From: Nymphaea colorata
Taxonomy: Eukaryota; Streptophyta; Magnoliopsida; Nymphaeales; Nymphaeaceae
Assembly: GCF_008831285.2 (NCBI RefSeq)
Contig: NC_045140.1
Coordinates: forward strand, 28,042,131-28,106,130
Reading direction: 5' to 3'
DNA: 64,000 nucleotides
Shown: piece after piece, positions 24,201 through 34,229 of the stretch
Layout: every line of letters begins with the position of its first letter
Position numbering within the stretch: position 1 is the stretch's first letter
Position numbers and translations under genes: made by a program
The notes under the pieces: generated by a model
What the model was told of the DNA's origin: nothing
Seen by the model: only the letters and a program-made list of their open reading frames with translations
Database searches by the model: none

Positions 24201-27200
24201 CCATCACTCTCACGGCCACTTCTTGCACGGCACAATATGTGGAACTCTTATTTCACTTTTTTGGCGAGCCATGTGTTGAGTCTTGTGCCTTGGTTTTGTG
24301 AGGCAAGCGGCCAGCCGTTTCTTGTGAGGCAAGCGGCCAGCCGTTTCTCAGTTGCAAAAGCATCTTATTTAGTTGTCAATGCTGTCATTACAACTTTAAC
24401 ATGATTAGATGTGCTACTTAAGTTGTTGGTGCGGCACAGCTGACAAACAATGACTTATCCCCAACTTACAAGAGACTATTTTATGTTCACCTTGCTATGA
24501 AGTCTATCCTTTAACAAGATGGTCCAAGTCTCCACCCTTCTCGTTACTCCCTTAAGTATCTTGCTTGTTTTCAATGCTTCCTATACTTCAATTTAAATAC
24601 CAGTGATCCCTTTTGTAGCACAGGAAGTTGATAACCGAAACAGATATTAACTGCTTACTAGTTCCTGCCCCATATCCATTGCTCCAACCCTTTCAGGGAT
24701 TGTGACTATGGGTTTGAGTTTTTCAACTAATTGAGATGACATTAAACTCGTGTTTGTAACTTGGTTCTAGTGTTTACACCCAAAGAGCAGAATTACTAGA
24801 CAATCTTTAATTTGTTATGAGAACATGCAGATTGTTTTGAGCTTTTCTCAGGCCAATATGTGCTTGAATTTAAGAAATTTGAAGTTTAAAAAGCCGAAGA
24901 AGACCAAGAGAAAACATGCTCCAACTCTCTTAAAATGATTTGATCTCATTGATTTAGTTTCAGTTTGAATCGAGGGCACTTGGTCCAAAGTGAGACGTGC
25001 ACTTGGACCCACGGAGAATTGAGCCATGCTTGGCACAGCTATCAAGAAAGGAAACCCCATCCATCCTCAGAATCAGATTTATGGACAAACTTTTCTGAAA
25101 AGCCGGTCAGGAAAACTAAGTGGACCTTTGGTCAACACTGGTTTTGTGGGCTCTTCCTTGCAATTAGTGGAGGCCAACCTTGAATACTTTCTCTAAAAGT
25201 AGACAGAGTGCAACAGCATAGTGGACATATAACAGCAATTCTGGCTAGCTTTCTTCCCCTTGTCTGGTAGCAATGTGAAGGACAATTTGAAAATGACGAC
25301 TTCATGCATGTAGACAAAAGAGAGAGAGAGAGAGATTAAATATAGAACCACCAACTTACGTTTAGTAACATTACAAAGCTTTAAACCATGGATTATTATG
25401 GATAATGCTGCTAGCTTCATATTTCCGGTTGTTATTTTCCTACCTCCAGATGTAAATATAAGGTAAAGTAATGACAATGCTTTTTTTATGATCAAGAGGA
25501 GGATAATATTCATCGGAGCTAGATGCCCCACCCACCTTGATCTGTTTGCTCGTGAAGCCTATTTTCAGTATGATTCATTTAGATCATTTATCTCAAATTT
25601 GAGCTAAAAGATGGTTTTATCTGAGGACTATTTTCCCCTGGTTAAGTGAAAATTGGGTATGGGAGAGGAGTTTTCTGGGAAAGCTTTCTATGTTTTGATT
25701 GAGGGAGGTGCCAATTTTAACCACAGGATGCCAAATCTCTCACCACACCACTCTCCCCTTCTCTCACCTGTAGGGTCTAAAGTTGTGCTAAACTTTATAA
25801 AATTTTAGAAAATTTCACTTGTTATATATAAAATTTTTGAAAAATAATATTTCGGGTGTAGTCAAAATTTTGAAACTTTAATTTGATCACCTTCATGAAA
25901 AATTTCTGGTTCCACCCCTGATGGGGTTCAATGTCCTTTCAATTTTGTGTCATGCTTTACTCTATAAAGTCTAGAAGAATAGAGCTCATAAAAATTAAAT
26001 TGATCAACAGACTATCACTAGTCTGCCAGCCTAACCAGTTATACTATGCCCTTTGAAGCTTTAGTTATAGAAGGTGAATTTTCTCCCAAAATATATATTC
26101 TTGTTCAGTCCTCAAAGAAAAAACTTTCTCCTTAAAATGCTAAGAATCATGATCTTCAAGTATGGCATCGTCTTGAATGTGGCTGATCAATTATTCGTGC
26201 GTGGGATTCAATGCATATTCATGACCAATCCTCAAGAAAGACTAGAGATGTAAATGGTTTAGATTGAATCCAATCTATTCTTTACCAAATTTGATCAAAC
26301 TGGAATATAGACTCAGATTTAGACATATCTTTTAAAACCGAATTCAGATCTTGGATTCACATGTAACCTAGACTCAGATACAGCTCTGATGGGTCTAAAA
26401 TCAGTTCACTAATTAAGTATACCAGATTTGTGACTCAGGCTATCATAAATTAAGATAACATATAATAAGAGTATATATATATAAGGTAAAATTTGTGATA
26501 TTTCACAATTTAAAAATAAAAAAAATCAATATTCAGCAAAAAACAATAAAAAAAACATGTAATTATACAGCTCTGGTATACTTAACTCGTGACCCAAGGG
26601 AGTTGCCAACTATGATCGTAGTCATTGGATTCAATCATACAGCTCAAGGCTTGCCCGTAAATGGGGACCCCAACGTCAAGAGGTACTTACTACACACCTC
26701 GATTGGTGCATGTCAAATGGATCGAACCACTGAAATTTTCGTGCGCCGGTATGATTAAAAATGAAAATACTTTCAATTCTCAAAAAAAAAAATGGAAGAA
26801 CAAAAATGAAAAGAAAAGAAAATAAAAATCTAGATCGAATATTGCTCTTTAAAAAAATACCAAAATATCCCTTCTATCGACATGGGTTGCGTCCACCTGT
26901 GCACGCAATCACTCCCCAAATGGACTCGCCTTCAACAGTAGTTATTGGATGAACAAATGTTCTCTGTGAAAGTGATCGCCGTTGTATGATAGAGTTTGGA
27001 TCCTTGTTGGATTGAATGATCTCGCTAACTCCAGCAGCAAAGACGGATGGTCAAAGAAGGAAGATGATTCTAGAACTTCGTTTACTTGAACTTTCACACC
27101 TGTGTCTCATGGCTGTGACTTGCGAGAAGGAGAGGGAGAGAGAGAGCAGATCAGGTAACGCAGAGTGTGACCTCCTGAATATGAAACGCCGCCACCAAAT

Positions 27201-27685
27201 ACTTATCAGAAGAAAGGCACCAATTCATGCGGAGACCGGTGTCGATGCATGGGCCCGACCTTGCAGGTCACCACGAGAAGAAACTTTTGTCTGTCTGGAA
27301 AGATGGTTGTTCTCACTTTCTCATCTGTATCCTTATTAAAGTGTCGTTATTTTCTTGCCGTAAGAAACATGTTAGTCATTCTAATATAGCGTCGAAGCCC
27401 CAATGGCCGATCTGTATGTCCAGTTGGGATGTGCTTTTCTGGACGCTCACGATTCTCGATTCATTGAATTTTAGCTATCCAGGGTTATTCAATCATGTAA
27501 ACAGATGAATGGTTAAAAGAAAAATAAATAGAAAAAAATAATTAATACTAAACGACAATGAATTAATACTAACTGACAAAAATACTCATAATTTTTTCTT
27601 TTTATTTTTTTAAGTACCCATCATATTAGATGGATCTATCTTAATTAGATGATTGGGTAATTCTAAAAAACCATACTCACCAATC
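21286..27685. repeat. Block B: second copy of the segmental duplication
   Basis: Same-strand copy of block A (4545-10682). Differences from A: a 26-base tandem duplication (GTGAGGCAAGCGGCCAGCCG unit) near 24295-24350, loss of about 160 bases near 24772, and about 380 bases at 26061-26440 absent from A. Both junctions fall inside the Copia element: left at 21286 after TACATAAA, right at 27686 before TGTTGATCG. No coding gene was recognised. Confidence 0.85.
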
Positions 27686-29088
27686 TGTTGATCGAATAAT
27701 GGCAAGAATAAAGACCTGACTATTGTTTTCAACATCTGTATGAGTAAACTCATGTCTCTCTTCAAAGACAATGCTTCTAACCTGATCACCTCCTCCAAAC
27801 TCAATATCCTCAAATAAATGGGCATTTCTCGTTTCAAAGAAAGATTTACTGGATGAATTATAAAACTTATAATCCTTTTGTGTTTGTTTGTTTTTCCTTT
27901 ATACATTCAATGTAAACATTAAAGTCTGCAAAATCAAGGGATTCAAGAATTTCATTCGACATGTCTTTTTATTTTCTTTTCAGAGATGAGTCCTAAGTGT
28001 CTATGCCACAACAGAGCAGAATTCTCATTGGCTACCACTAGGCGTAACATTCAAGGTTTCATTATATGAAGCACTCATATCAAGCAAATAAAGGTTATCG
28101 CTACTAGATAAAAAACAAGTGGCTATCAAATTTGAATGCAGAAACAACTTAAATTTACTATATCCAATTGAACCATAATAACTTAATTTGTCTAGTAAGG
28201 AAATAGAAACCAAATTCCGTCTAAAATACAGTACTACGTAAGTTTCTGTCAAATTCAAATAACAACCAGTCTTTAACAATAAGCAAAAATCTACTATGGC
28301 TTCAACTTTCGCCTTCTTGTCATCGCCCACATACATGAAGTTAAATTAACCTGAGAACAAACCAAAGCAAAAAGTGTACGATCCTTATTTATATGACCTT
28401 CATTCTTACAAATGAAGCAGCCTAATTGGCATTCCTTATACTTATTCTGTTTTTTAATAGATGAATGGTCAACTGCAACTTCCTTAATAGTATTTATTTC
28501 TTTACTTTTAAAATTCGAACCATTTAACTCGGAAATAGTACTCAAATTTGCAGATATCATGGAAGCAGAACTCACTATACAAAGAACAAAAATATCAAAC
28601 ATACTCACAATCAATACATGTACATAGATGAAACAATAAATATGAATTTAAATACAATGGCCTAAATCCCATCACAAGGTACTGGTGTAACATTAGTATC
28701 TAATCTTTGGATTTAAATATTAACTGCAAGTGGTATCCTTGGTCAACAATGAATATAGATAATTAGCTCTGTCAAATAACGAGCTCATCTTTGGATTGCC
28801 TCACTATTCACATGAAAACCTGAAAATTATTACATATTCATTGCCCTGTATGCTTAAACCTGACCAAGCAACAATCCTCATTTGGGTTGATCATTACCCG
28901 CATGGTTTAAGTATACTATCATCTAATGTTGGAAACAGGCAAATTCGTACAACAGAGGTCACTTTGGCGACATAAAGTATAAATCTACTCATTTTGAATA
29001 GTAGACAGCCAAAGATCAAATTTATAGTCCAAATATTTATCTATGGTACACCCACAATTTTAATAACATGCAAAACGTGATACATAAA
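27686..29088 (-). mobile_element. Duplicated Copia fragment (copy of 19794-21288)
   Basis: Same strand and order as 19794-21288, including the deletions of gag and integrase, so it is a copy of the already-decayed element and not a new insertion. It has its own 106-base deletion at about 28335, between two TGAA tetramers, that removes the protease motif. The zinc knuckle CFICKNEGHINKDR has lost its last Cys. Confidence 0.85.
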
Positions 29089-29149
29089 CCAAAATTACAT
29101 GCAAAATTACCTTACTTAGAATCCAAAACCAAATGATTCAATGAAATAC
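29089..29149. other. Continuation of the sequence interrupted by block B
   Basis: After the shared TACATAAA the sequence runs on as CCAAAATTACATGC. This is presumably the original right neighbour of the Copia segment. Confidence 0.4.
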
Positions 29150-29560
29150 GCTCAAAGAGTCTAAAATTTTATAAACCGGTACCAAAATTGTGTTTAAGTG
29201 GGTCAAGAACTACTAAATCGGCCTTAAAATGACCCGTATCGTTCTTAAACCGCAACTAAAACACCCATAATGCCCTAAATAGGGTTGAACCGGTCAAAAA
29301 AAGACCGAATCAGTTTCGAAACCCACTGAATCGGTTAAAAATGGCTAAAATCGGTTTCAAAACTGAATGAACCGGTCTGAAATGCCCTGAATCGTTTTGA
29401 AAATCAACTGAACCGGTTTGAAAAGCAACTGAACCGGTTTGAAAAGGATCCGAATCGGTTCTAAAAAGTATGAACTGGTTCTGAATCGAGTTGAATTTGT
29501 CTGAAACTGAACGGACCGGATCGAATCTCTTCAGAACCGGTTTGAAAGAAAAGGAACCGT
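29150..29560. repeat. Degenerate tandem array rich in AACCGGTT
   Basis: A run of about 21-22-base units with consensus near CTGAACCGGTTTGAAAA, best preserved at 29390-29470, decaying at both sides. The core AACCGGTT is a palindrome. Its origin (LTR interior or satellite) is unclear. Confidence 0.75.
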
Positions 29561-29640
29561 TTTACTTAAAACTGAATGGATATGAGTCGGGTCCGGAATG
29601 ACCGACCCGGATCCAAAAAAACTATTTTTGAAATTTAAAC

Positions 29641-29709
29641 CTTATATATACAGGTCGGATGCCACATGCCCGATCTTATATATACATGTCGGATGCCACA
29701 TGACCCGAT
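29641..29709. repeat. 34/35-bp tandem duplication
   Basis: Units at 29641-29674 and 29675-29709, each beginning CTTATATATACA and ending CCCGAT, differ by one substitution and one inserted base. Confidence 0.9.
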
Positions 29710-29831
29710 CTGGATCCGAAGTAACCGTATAGATATGGGTCAACCAAACTACACCTTATCATTAGTATAATGAAAAGTCTTTGGCTTCACAAGTATCCTG
29801 TGGCGGCAAAGAAACACTGTTTAGGAGAACA

Positions 29832-30256
29832 CATGACACAATTGGATTAGGTGACAGGAATCCTGAAAATCCACATACCATATCAGCCACAACTACTTTG
29901 CAACATTTTCAGCATTGCATGGGAATCTTGAAGGCGATGATTTCTCTTTTTGAAGAGATTGGAGGATTATCCGGCCACACCAAGGCTTCTTTTTTACCCT
30001 TTGCTCCAAAGGTCCAAAGGTTCAGAGTTGTGACAGTACCAGTGGTAAGATGGTTGTGTGCTTCATTTTACACGTAAAGCTACCTCCTTAAAGTAAATAA
30101 AAATGCATAGCAGGATCTCAAATTAGAAACGCAACATCAACGTACCCTTAAGTCTGCACTTTGTCGTTGCCAAAGATATTTTAGTCTCAAGGTGATCGAC
30201 GAGCGAGCGATAAGGAAATGTTGCATAAGATATTTTAGTCACAAGGTGGTCGAGGT
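29832..30256. repeat. Repeat S' (short copy)
   Basis: Same-strand relative of 16302-17310 with single-copy 118-bp and 467-bp units. It lies 3' of UGT2, whereas S lies 5' of UGT1, so the duplicated units are not simply colinear. Confidence 0.8.
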
Positions 30257-30932
30257 TGATAAAGCTTTTCACGGGTCCTTCACAGAATGGCCTTAACGGC
30301 ATCAATCACAGCAAGCGCTCCATCGATTCTTCCATAATATTGAATGCCGTCCTAGAAGAAAGGAATATGTGAAATGGGCACCACATTTACGGTTCGTCCA
30401 TTTCAATTCAAACATTTGGAAGTATAATCCGTGTGCCAAATTGCTGATATTTGGAAGGACAAACCAGCTTTCGTGAAGAACAAAAAGACGATAAGAATGG
30501 GAAGATAATTTTGCAGCTTCCAAATCCGGTAGTCTCCTCGTTTGAGAGAGGAGAAATTGTTTACGTAAAGGATCATCTCCCCTCATATCAATAATAAATG
30601 AAACAAGCTACGTTTTCTCTCTCTTTCTTTGCTTGTCCATTGCCTTACCAGGCCTTATTCACTATTCAACGGAATCAAAAAGGTCAAAAGACATGGTGTC
30701 GATCAAAAGTGTCTTTTAACCAGTCAAGAGAAGGCTAAAGCTAAAGGCTTTGACGTTTATTGTCTGCAAGGGCCAACAATATTCAACGGGAGAACGCAAT
30801 TCATGGGGGTACAAAAACGCTGCTTGAGAGAGAACAGAGAGAGTTGCAGTTGCAGTAGCAGCTGCATACAAGACCGTATACCACAACTACCAGATCAAGT
30901 CGGCGTCCTCCTCTAAAGGATAGCTTGTGTGT
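30257..30932. other. 3' flank of UGT2
   Basis: The last ~160 bases correspond to the pre-LINE 3' flank of UGT1 (about 13600-13750). The rest shows no recognisable feature. Confidence 0.4.
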
Positions 30933-32423
30933 TCAACCACTGTTACCTGCTGCTGCCCTTTCTTCTGCTTCTTCTTTTCCTTGGAAACTTATAAGTTTAA
31001 CCAGCCTATTAATGTAGCCATCATTGAGTTCCTGGTTATCGAAGACGGAGGACTTCATCTCCCTTACTTTCTCCAGGATGAGCTTGCCTTCATCTTCAAC
31101 CATGACCAGCCTCAGTGCTTTGGCAACCTCAGACCCGCTGAACCTCCCATTCCTATCATCTTTCTCCACCTCGATGCCCACATTCTTCTCCACCAATAGT
31201 CTTGCTATCAATCCTTGGTCGAACACCATTGGCAAAAGGACAAGAGGCAGGCCGAACTGGAGCGCCTCCACGGTGGAGCTCATCCCGGCATGGTGCAGGC
31301 ATGCTCCAATGGACCGATGAGCTAAGATTTTCACCTGCGGCACCCAGCTCATGCTAATGAAGCCTCTTTTCGCCATTCGGTCTCGAAAACCAGGTGGCAG
31401 AGGATCATCAACATCGTCTTCTTTATCATCACCGCCACCAGCAGTAGCATTAGAAGCAGAAACATGGCCCGGCCTCCTCAATATCCAGCAGAAGGGCAGA
31501 TTGGATAGCTCAAGCCCCACCGCTATCGCTTGTATCTCCTCCTTGCTCAGCCTAGCCTCCGTTCCGAAAGCCACATACACAACGGATCTTGGGTCCCGCT
31601 GATCTAGCCACCTAAAGCACGCGACCGATTCAGGGTTCGATACTCTTGAAGCTTGTTCTTCTTCTACTGCTGCAGGGAGCAGACCGACGGGAATCACAGG
31701 TTTCTGGCAAAGGTATTGAAGGGCAGCTATATATTCCCCTTCGAACTCCATGCAAGTCTTAACAAGCAGGCTTTGGCATCCCTTGATTGCGGATTCCATG
31801 CGTTCTTCATCGGACACACCAGACGCGTTTCGTCCCAAGCCGCTGCAGAGCCGGCCCGCCTCGTGCAGCTTGTACCTGACGGCCGACGGGAAATTGAACC
31901 AGTCAACATCTGCCAAATTTTCGGCTGTCGGTGGTCTTCCCATTCTGACAGACCGCTCTGAGAGGGTGCCAAAAATATATGTACTTCCAGCATTAAAGAC
32001 GCTGTAGAAGGAGCAGGGGATGCCGAACTTTCTTGCGATCGGGGGCGCCCAATAAGCGGCAAAATCGTATATAATCCAGTCCGGAGACGTCGACTTTAGT
32101 AGCTTCTCCAGCGGCTCTTGCAGCGTGTCATAGGCTTTCTTCAGGTGCTGCACTGCATCTTGCTCCAGATCAGCGGTGGCCTCTGCGTTTTCCGGCAAAC
32201 CAGCTACGGGCGGCAACGGGAAGCCCAGGAGATCGATGCGGGATGTGAGGTGTGGGGGAATCTTGGGCCGAAGCTTTTCTATGTTTCTTGGGGTGCAGAA
32301 AAAAGAAATGTTGATCCCTCTAGCTGCCAGGGCTTTGGAGAGCTCCAAAAATGGAATCATGTGGCCGAAGGCTAACCAAGGAACCATAACAACGTGGCGC
32401 TGATTCTTACCCATTATCACCAT
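30933..32423 (-). CDS. UDP-glycosyltransferase, UGT91-like (UGT copy 2)
   Basis: Intronless, 496 aa from the first in-frame ATG (32423); the ATG at 32414 aligns with the UGT1 start and is an equally good choice. The frame is open further upstream but without ATG. It has the same architecture as UGT1: VPWLAFGHMIPF with the catalytic His (residue 21), IIYDF Asp (residue 120), and the PSPG box WVPQVKILAHRS...FDQ (residues 360-403) with Met (HHAGMSS) in place of the usual Trp. The C-terminus AAAGNSG matches AAGNKD of UGT1 and continues into an uninterrupted flank, showing the state before the LINE hit copy 1. No disabling change was seen. Probably a cytosolic glycosyltransferase acting on a glycosylated or aglycone small molecule; acceptor and sugar are not predictable from sequence. 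Confidence 0.93.
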   Translation of the reverse strand: MVIMGKNQRHVVMVPWLAFGHMIPFLELSKALAARGINISFFCTPRNIEKLRPKIPPHLTSRIDLLGFPLPPVAGLPENAEATADLEQDAVQHLKKAYDTLQEPLEKLLKSTSPDWIIYDFAAYWAPPIARKFGIPCSFYSVFNAGSTYIFGTLSERSVRMGRPPTAENLADVDWFNFPSAVRYKLHEAGRLCSGLGRNASGVSDEERMESAIKGCQSLLVKTCMEFEGEYIAALQYLCQKPVIPVGLLPAAVEEEQASRVSNPESVACFRWLDQRDPRSVVYVAFGTEARLSKEEIQAIAVGLELSNLPFCWILRRPGHVSASNATAGGGDDKEDDVDDPLPPGFRDRMAKRGFISMSWVPQVKILAHRSIGACLHHAGMSSTVEALQFGLPLVLLPMVFDQGLIARLLVEKNVGIEVEKDDRNGRFSGSEVAKALRLVMVEDEGKLILEKVREMKSSVFDNQELNDGYINRLVKLISFQGKEEAEERAAAGNSG

Positions 32424-33643
32424 TGCTACCCTGTAGGTTCTCTCTTCCTCTCTCAATTGAAGGAGGTTCTTGTCGATGAGATCGGCGAACAAGATATCGA
32501 TTATCGAAAATATATGTCAGAGAGACGGAGAGAACCAGGTCAATGCCATCTACCATTCAATCGAGTGGTCGTTTGTAGGTTGTTTTGTTGTTCTATATGA
32601 CTAGAATAGGTGGTAGGTAAGGCGGCGGCGCTTCATCTATTCCTGGTCTTTCGAAGTAAATGGTGGGAGTGCGACCCTAGTTATTTACTAAGTCTTGCAT
32701 CGAGATGGAGCAGGGGATGAGATGAAGAGCACTGAACAAGGTTACTTCTCAGATCATCCTAAATGGCATCTGTCAGTCAGACCTAAACTGAACAAGGTTA
32801 CTTCTCTGAACAAGGAAGATGCAACAGCATGTTTTTCTTGTAATCATCAGTCAGACCTAAATAGAAACTTGCAACCCTTTACTGCAAAAGTGTGAAGACA
32901 CTAAGCAAATTGCAATCAAGCGAACATGGCATTCAAAAGCTAATCAAATATGAAATCTACAGAGGCAACGAGAGCAATAAAAGCAATAGCAAAAGAGAAA
33001 GGAAGACAACAAGAGCAAGAGAGAGACAGAGAAAAAATAGATTTGGGCGTTTCTGAAAAGAACACAACTAGAAAAATGGAGAAACCCTTACTTGAACGGC
33101 GACTGTGGCGTTGGCGAACCGGCGGAGCGGCAACGGTGAGAAGCTGTTGTCGACTGTGGGGAGATATTCACTCGAATGCAAGGGAAGAGGAGCTGTCATA
33201 GGCTGTGGGAGGGAGGAGGAGAGGGGTCAAATGAGGGGAATTAGTCCGGGGTGAAATGAGGGGGAGTTGATCGGATAGGTAAAATATCGAGCGAGTGAAA
33301 TTTCACCCGGTCAAAAGTCCGACCTATAAATTTAGGGTTTCCCATGGATCCTTGTCCCATTTTATCTTTTGTAAAAAAAAATTATATGTAAATTTTAATA
33401 AAATTTCACTTTTTTTGAAAAATCATATTTCAACCATAATAAAAATTTAGAAACTTTAATTCGACCCTCTTAACAAAAATTTTTTAGGTCCGGGTGCTGA
33501 TGAGTGCATCGACCTCTCTCTTCATGTCTCTCTGTGTTATATATTCTCATTTTTCGGTTTCGTCCACGACATCCACGACACACACCCTTTAACTAGGAGA
33601 GAGACGGACAGAAAGAGAGAGCCCACAGGCTGTAGGAGTGATA
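32424..33643. other. Intergenic between divergent UGT2 and the UGT pseudogene
   Basis: Holds the presumed UGT2 promoter. A GA-rich stretch lies at about 33010-33035 and a GC-rich patch at 33095-33200. A dispersed AT-rich repeat fragment follows at 33360-33510. A reading frame at 32950-33201 has no recognised relatives and I do not call it a gene. Confidence 0.4.
33360..33510. repeat. Dispersed AT-rich repeat fragment
   Basis: Resembles 9165-9290 in order: A/T-rich, AGAAACTTTAATTCGACC, then AACAAAAATTTTTTAGGTCC. Confidence 0.45.
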
Positions 33644-34229
33644 ATGGGTGAGAACCACGTGATTATGGTTCCTTGGCTAACTTTGGGCTCTTGGGTCCAA
33701 TGGCTTGGCAGTCAAAGGGATCAAGGATTTCTTTTCTTTGCACCTCAAAGAACATAAAAAAAAAAGAGACTTGGCATCGGATCGAGCTGTCGCCAGGTAT
33801 CTGGTTTGATTTGAGCCTAAAAAAAAGGGCATCACCTCCCCCATGATCCCGTCAATCTCTTGCTTCCCGTTGCCTCCTGTAGCTGGTTTGCCTGAAAACG
33901 CTGAGGCCACTTTCGTTTTGGAGCACAGTGCAGTTCCTGAAGAAAGCCTACGACGTGCTGCAAGAGCCGTCGGAGAAGCAGGTGTGTCCGATGAAGAACG
34001 CTTCGAATCCGCAATCAAGGGATGCCAAAGCATGCTTGTTAGAAGTTGCATGGAATTCGAGGGGGAATACGTAGTTGCCCTTCAAGAACTCAGTCGGAAA
34101 CCTGTCATTCCCGTCGGTCTGCTCCCCGCTGCAGTAGAATAACTGCAAGCTTCTAAAGCATCCAACCCCGAATCGGTTGTATGCTTTAGGTGGCTAGATC
34201 AGCGACACCCAAGATCGGTTGTCAACTAG
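33644..34229 (+). pseudogene. Truncated UGT91-like pseudogene (inverted copy)
   Basis: Starts MGENHVIMVPWL like UGT1/2, then goes out of frame and loses most of the N-terminal domain. A later stretch matches CFPLPPVAGLPENAEATF, followed after another deletion by GVSDEERFESAIKGCQS and GEYVVALQELSRKPVIPVG. A stop follows at the AAVE position, then residual FRWLDQRHPRSVV. The PSPG box and whole C-terminal half are absent. It faces away from UGT2 (head-to-head, 1.2 kb apart). Several bases match UGT1 rather than UGT2, for example the QELSRKPVIP segment, so it derives from a UGT1-like copy. Confidence 0.9.

Noticed and set aside
32424-32492. UGT2 extension starting at 32492
   Set aside because: The first codon there is TTG; the first ATG in frame is 32423, and UGT1 has no matching extension.
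32950-33201. Short gene between UGT2 and the UGT pseudogene
   Set aside because: A charged, low-complexity frame with no recognised relatives or splice context.
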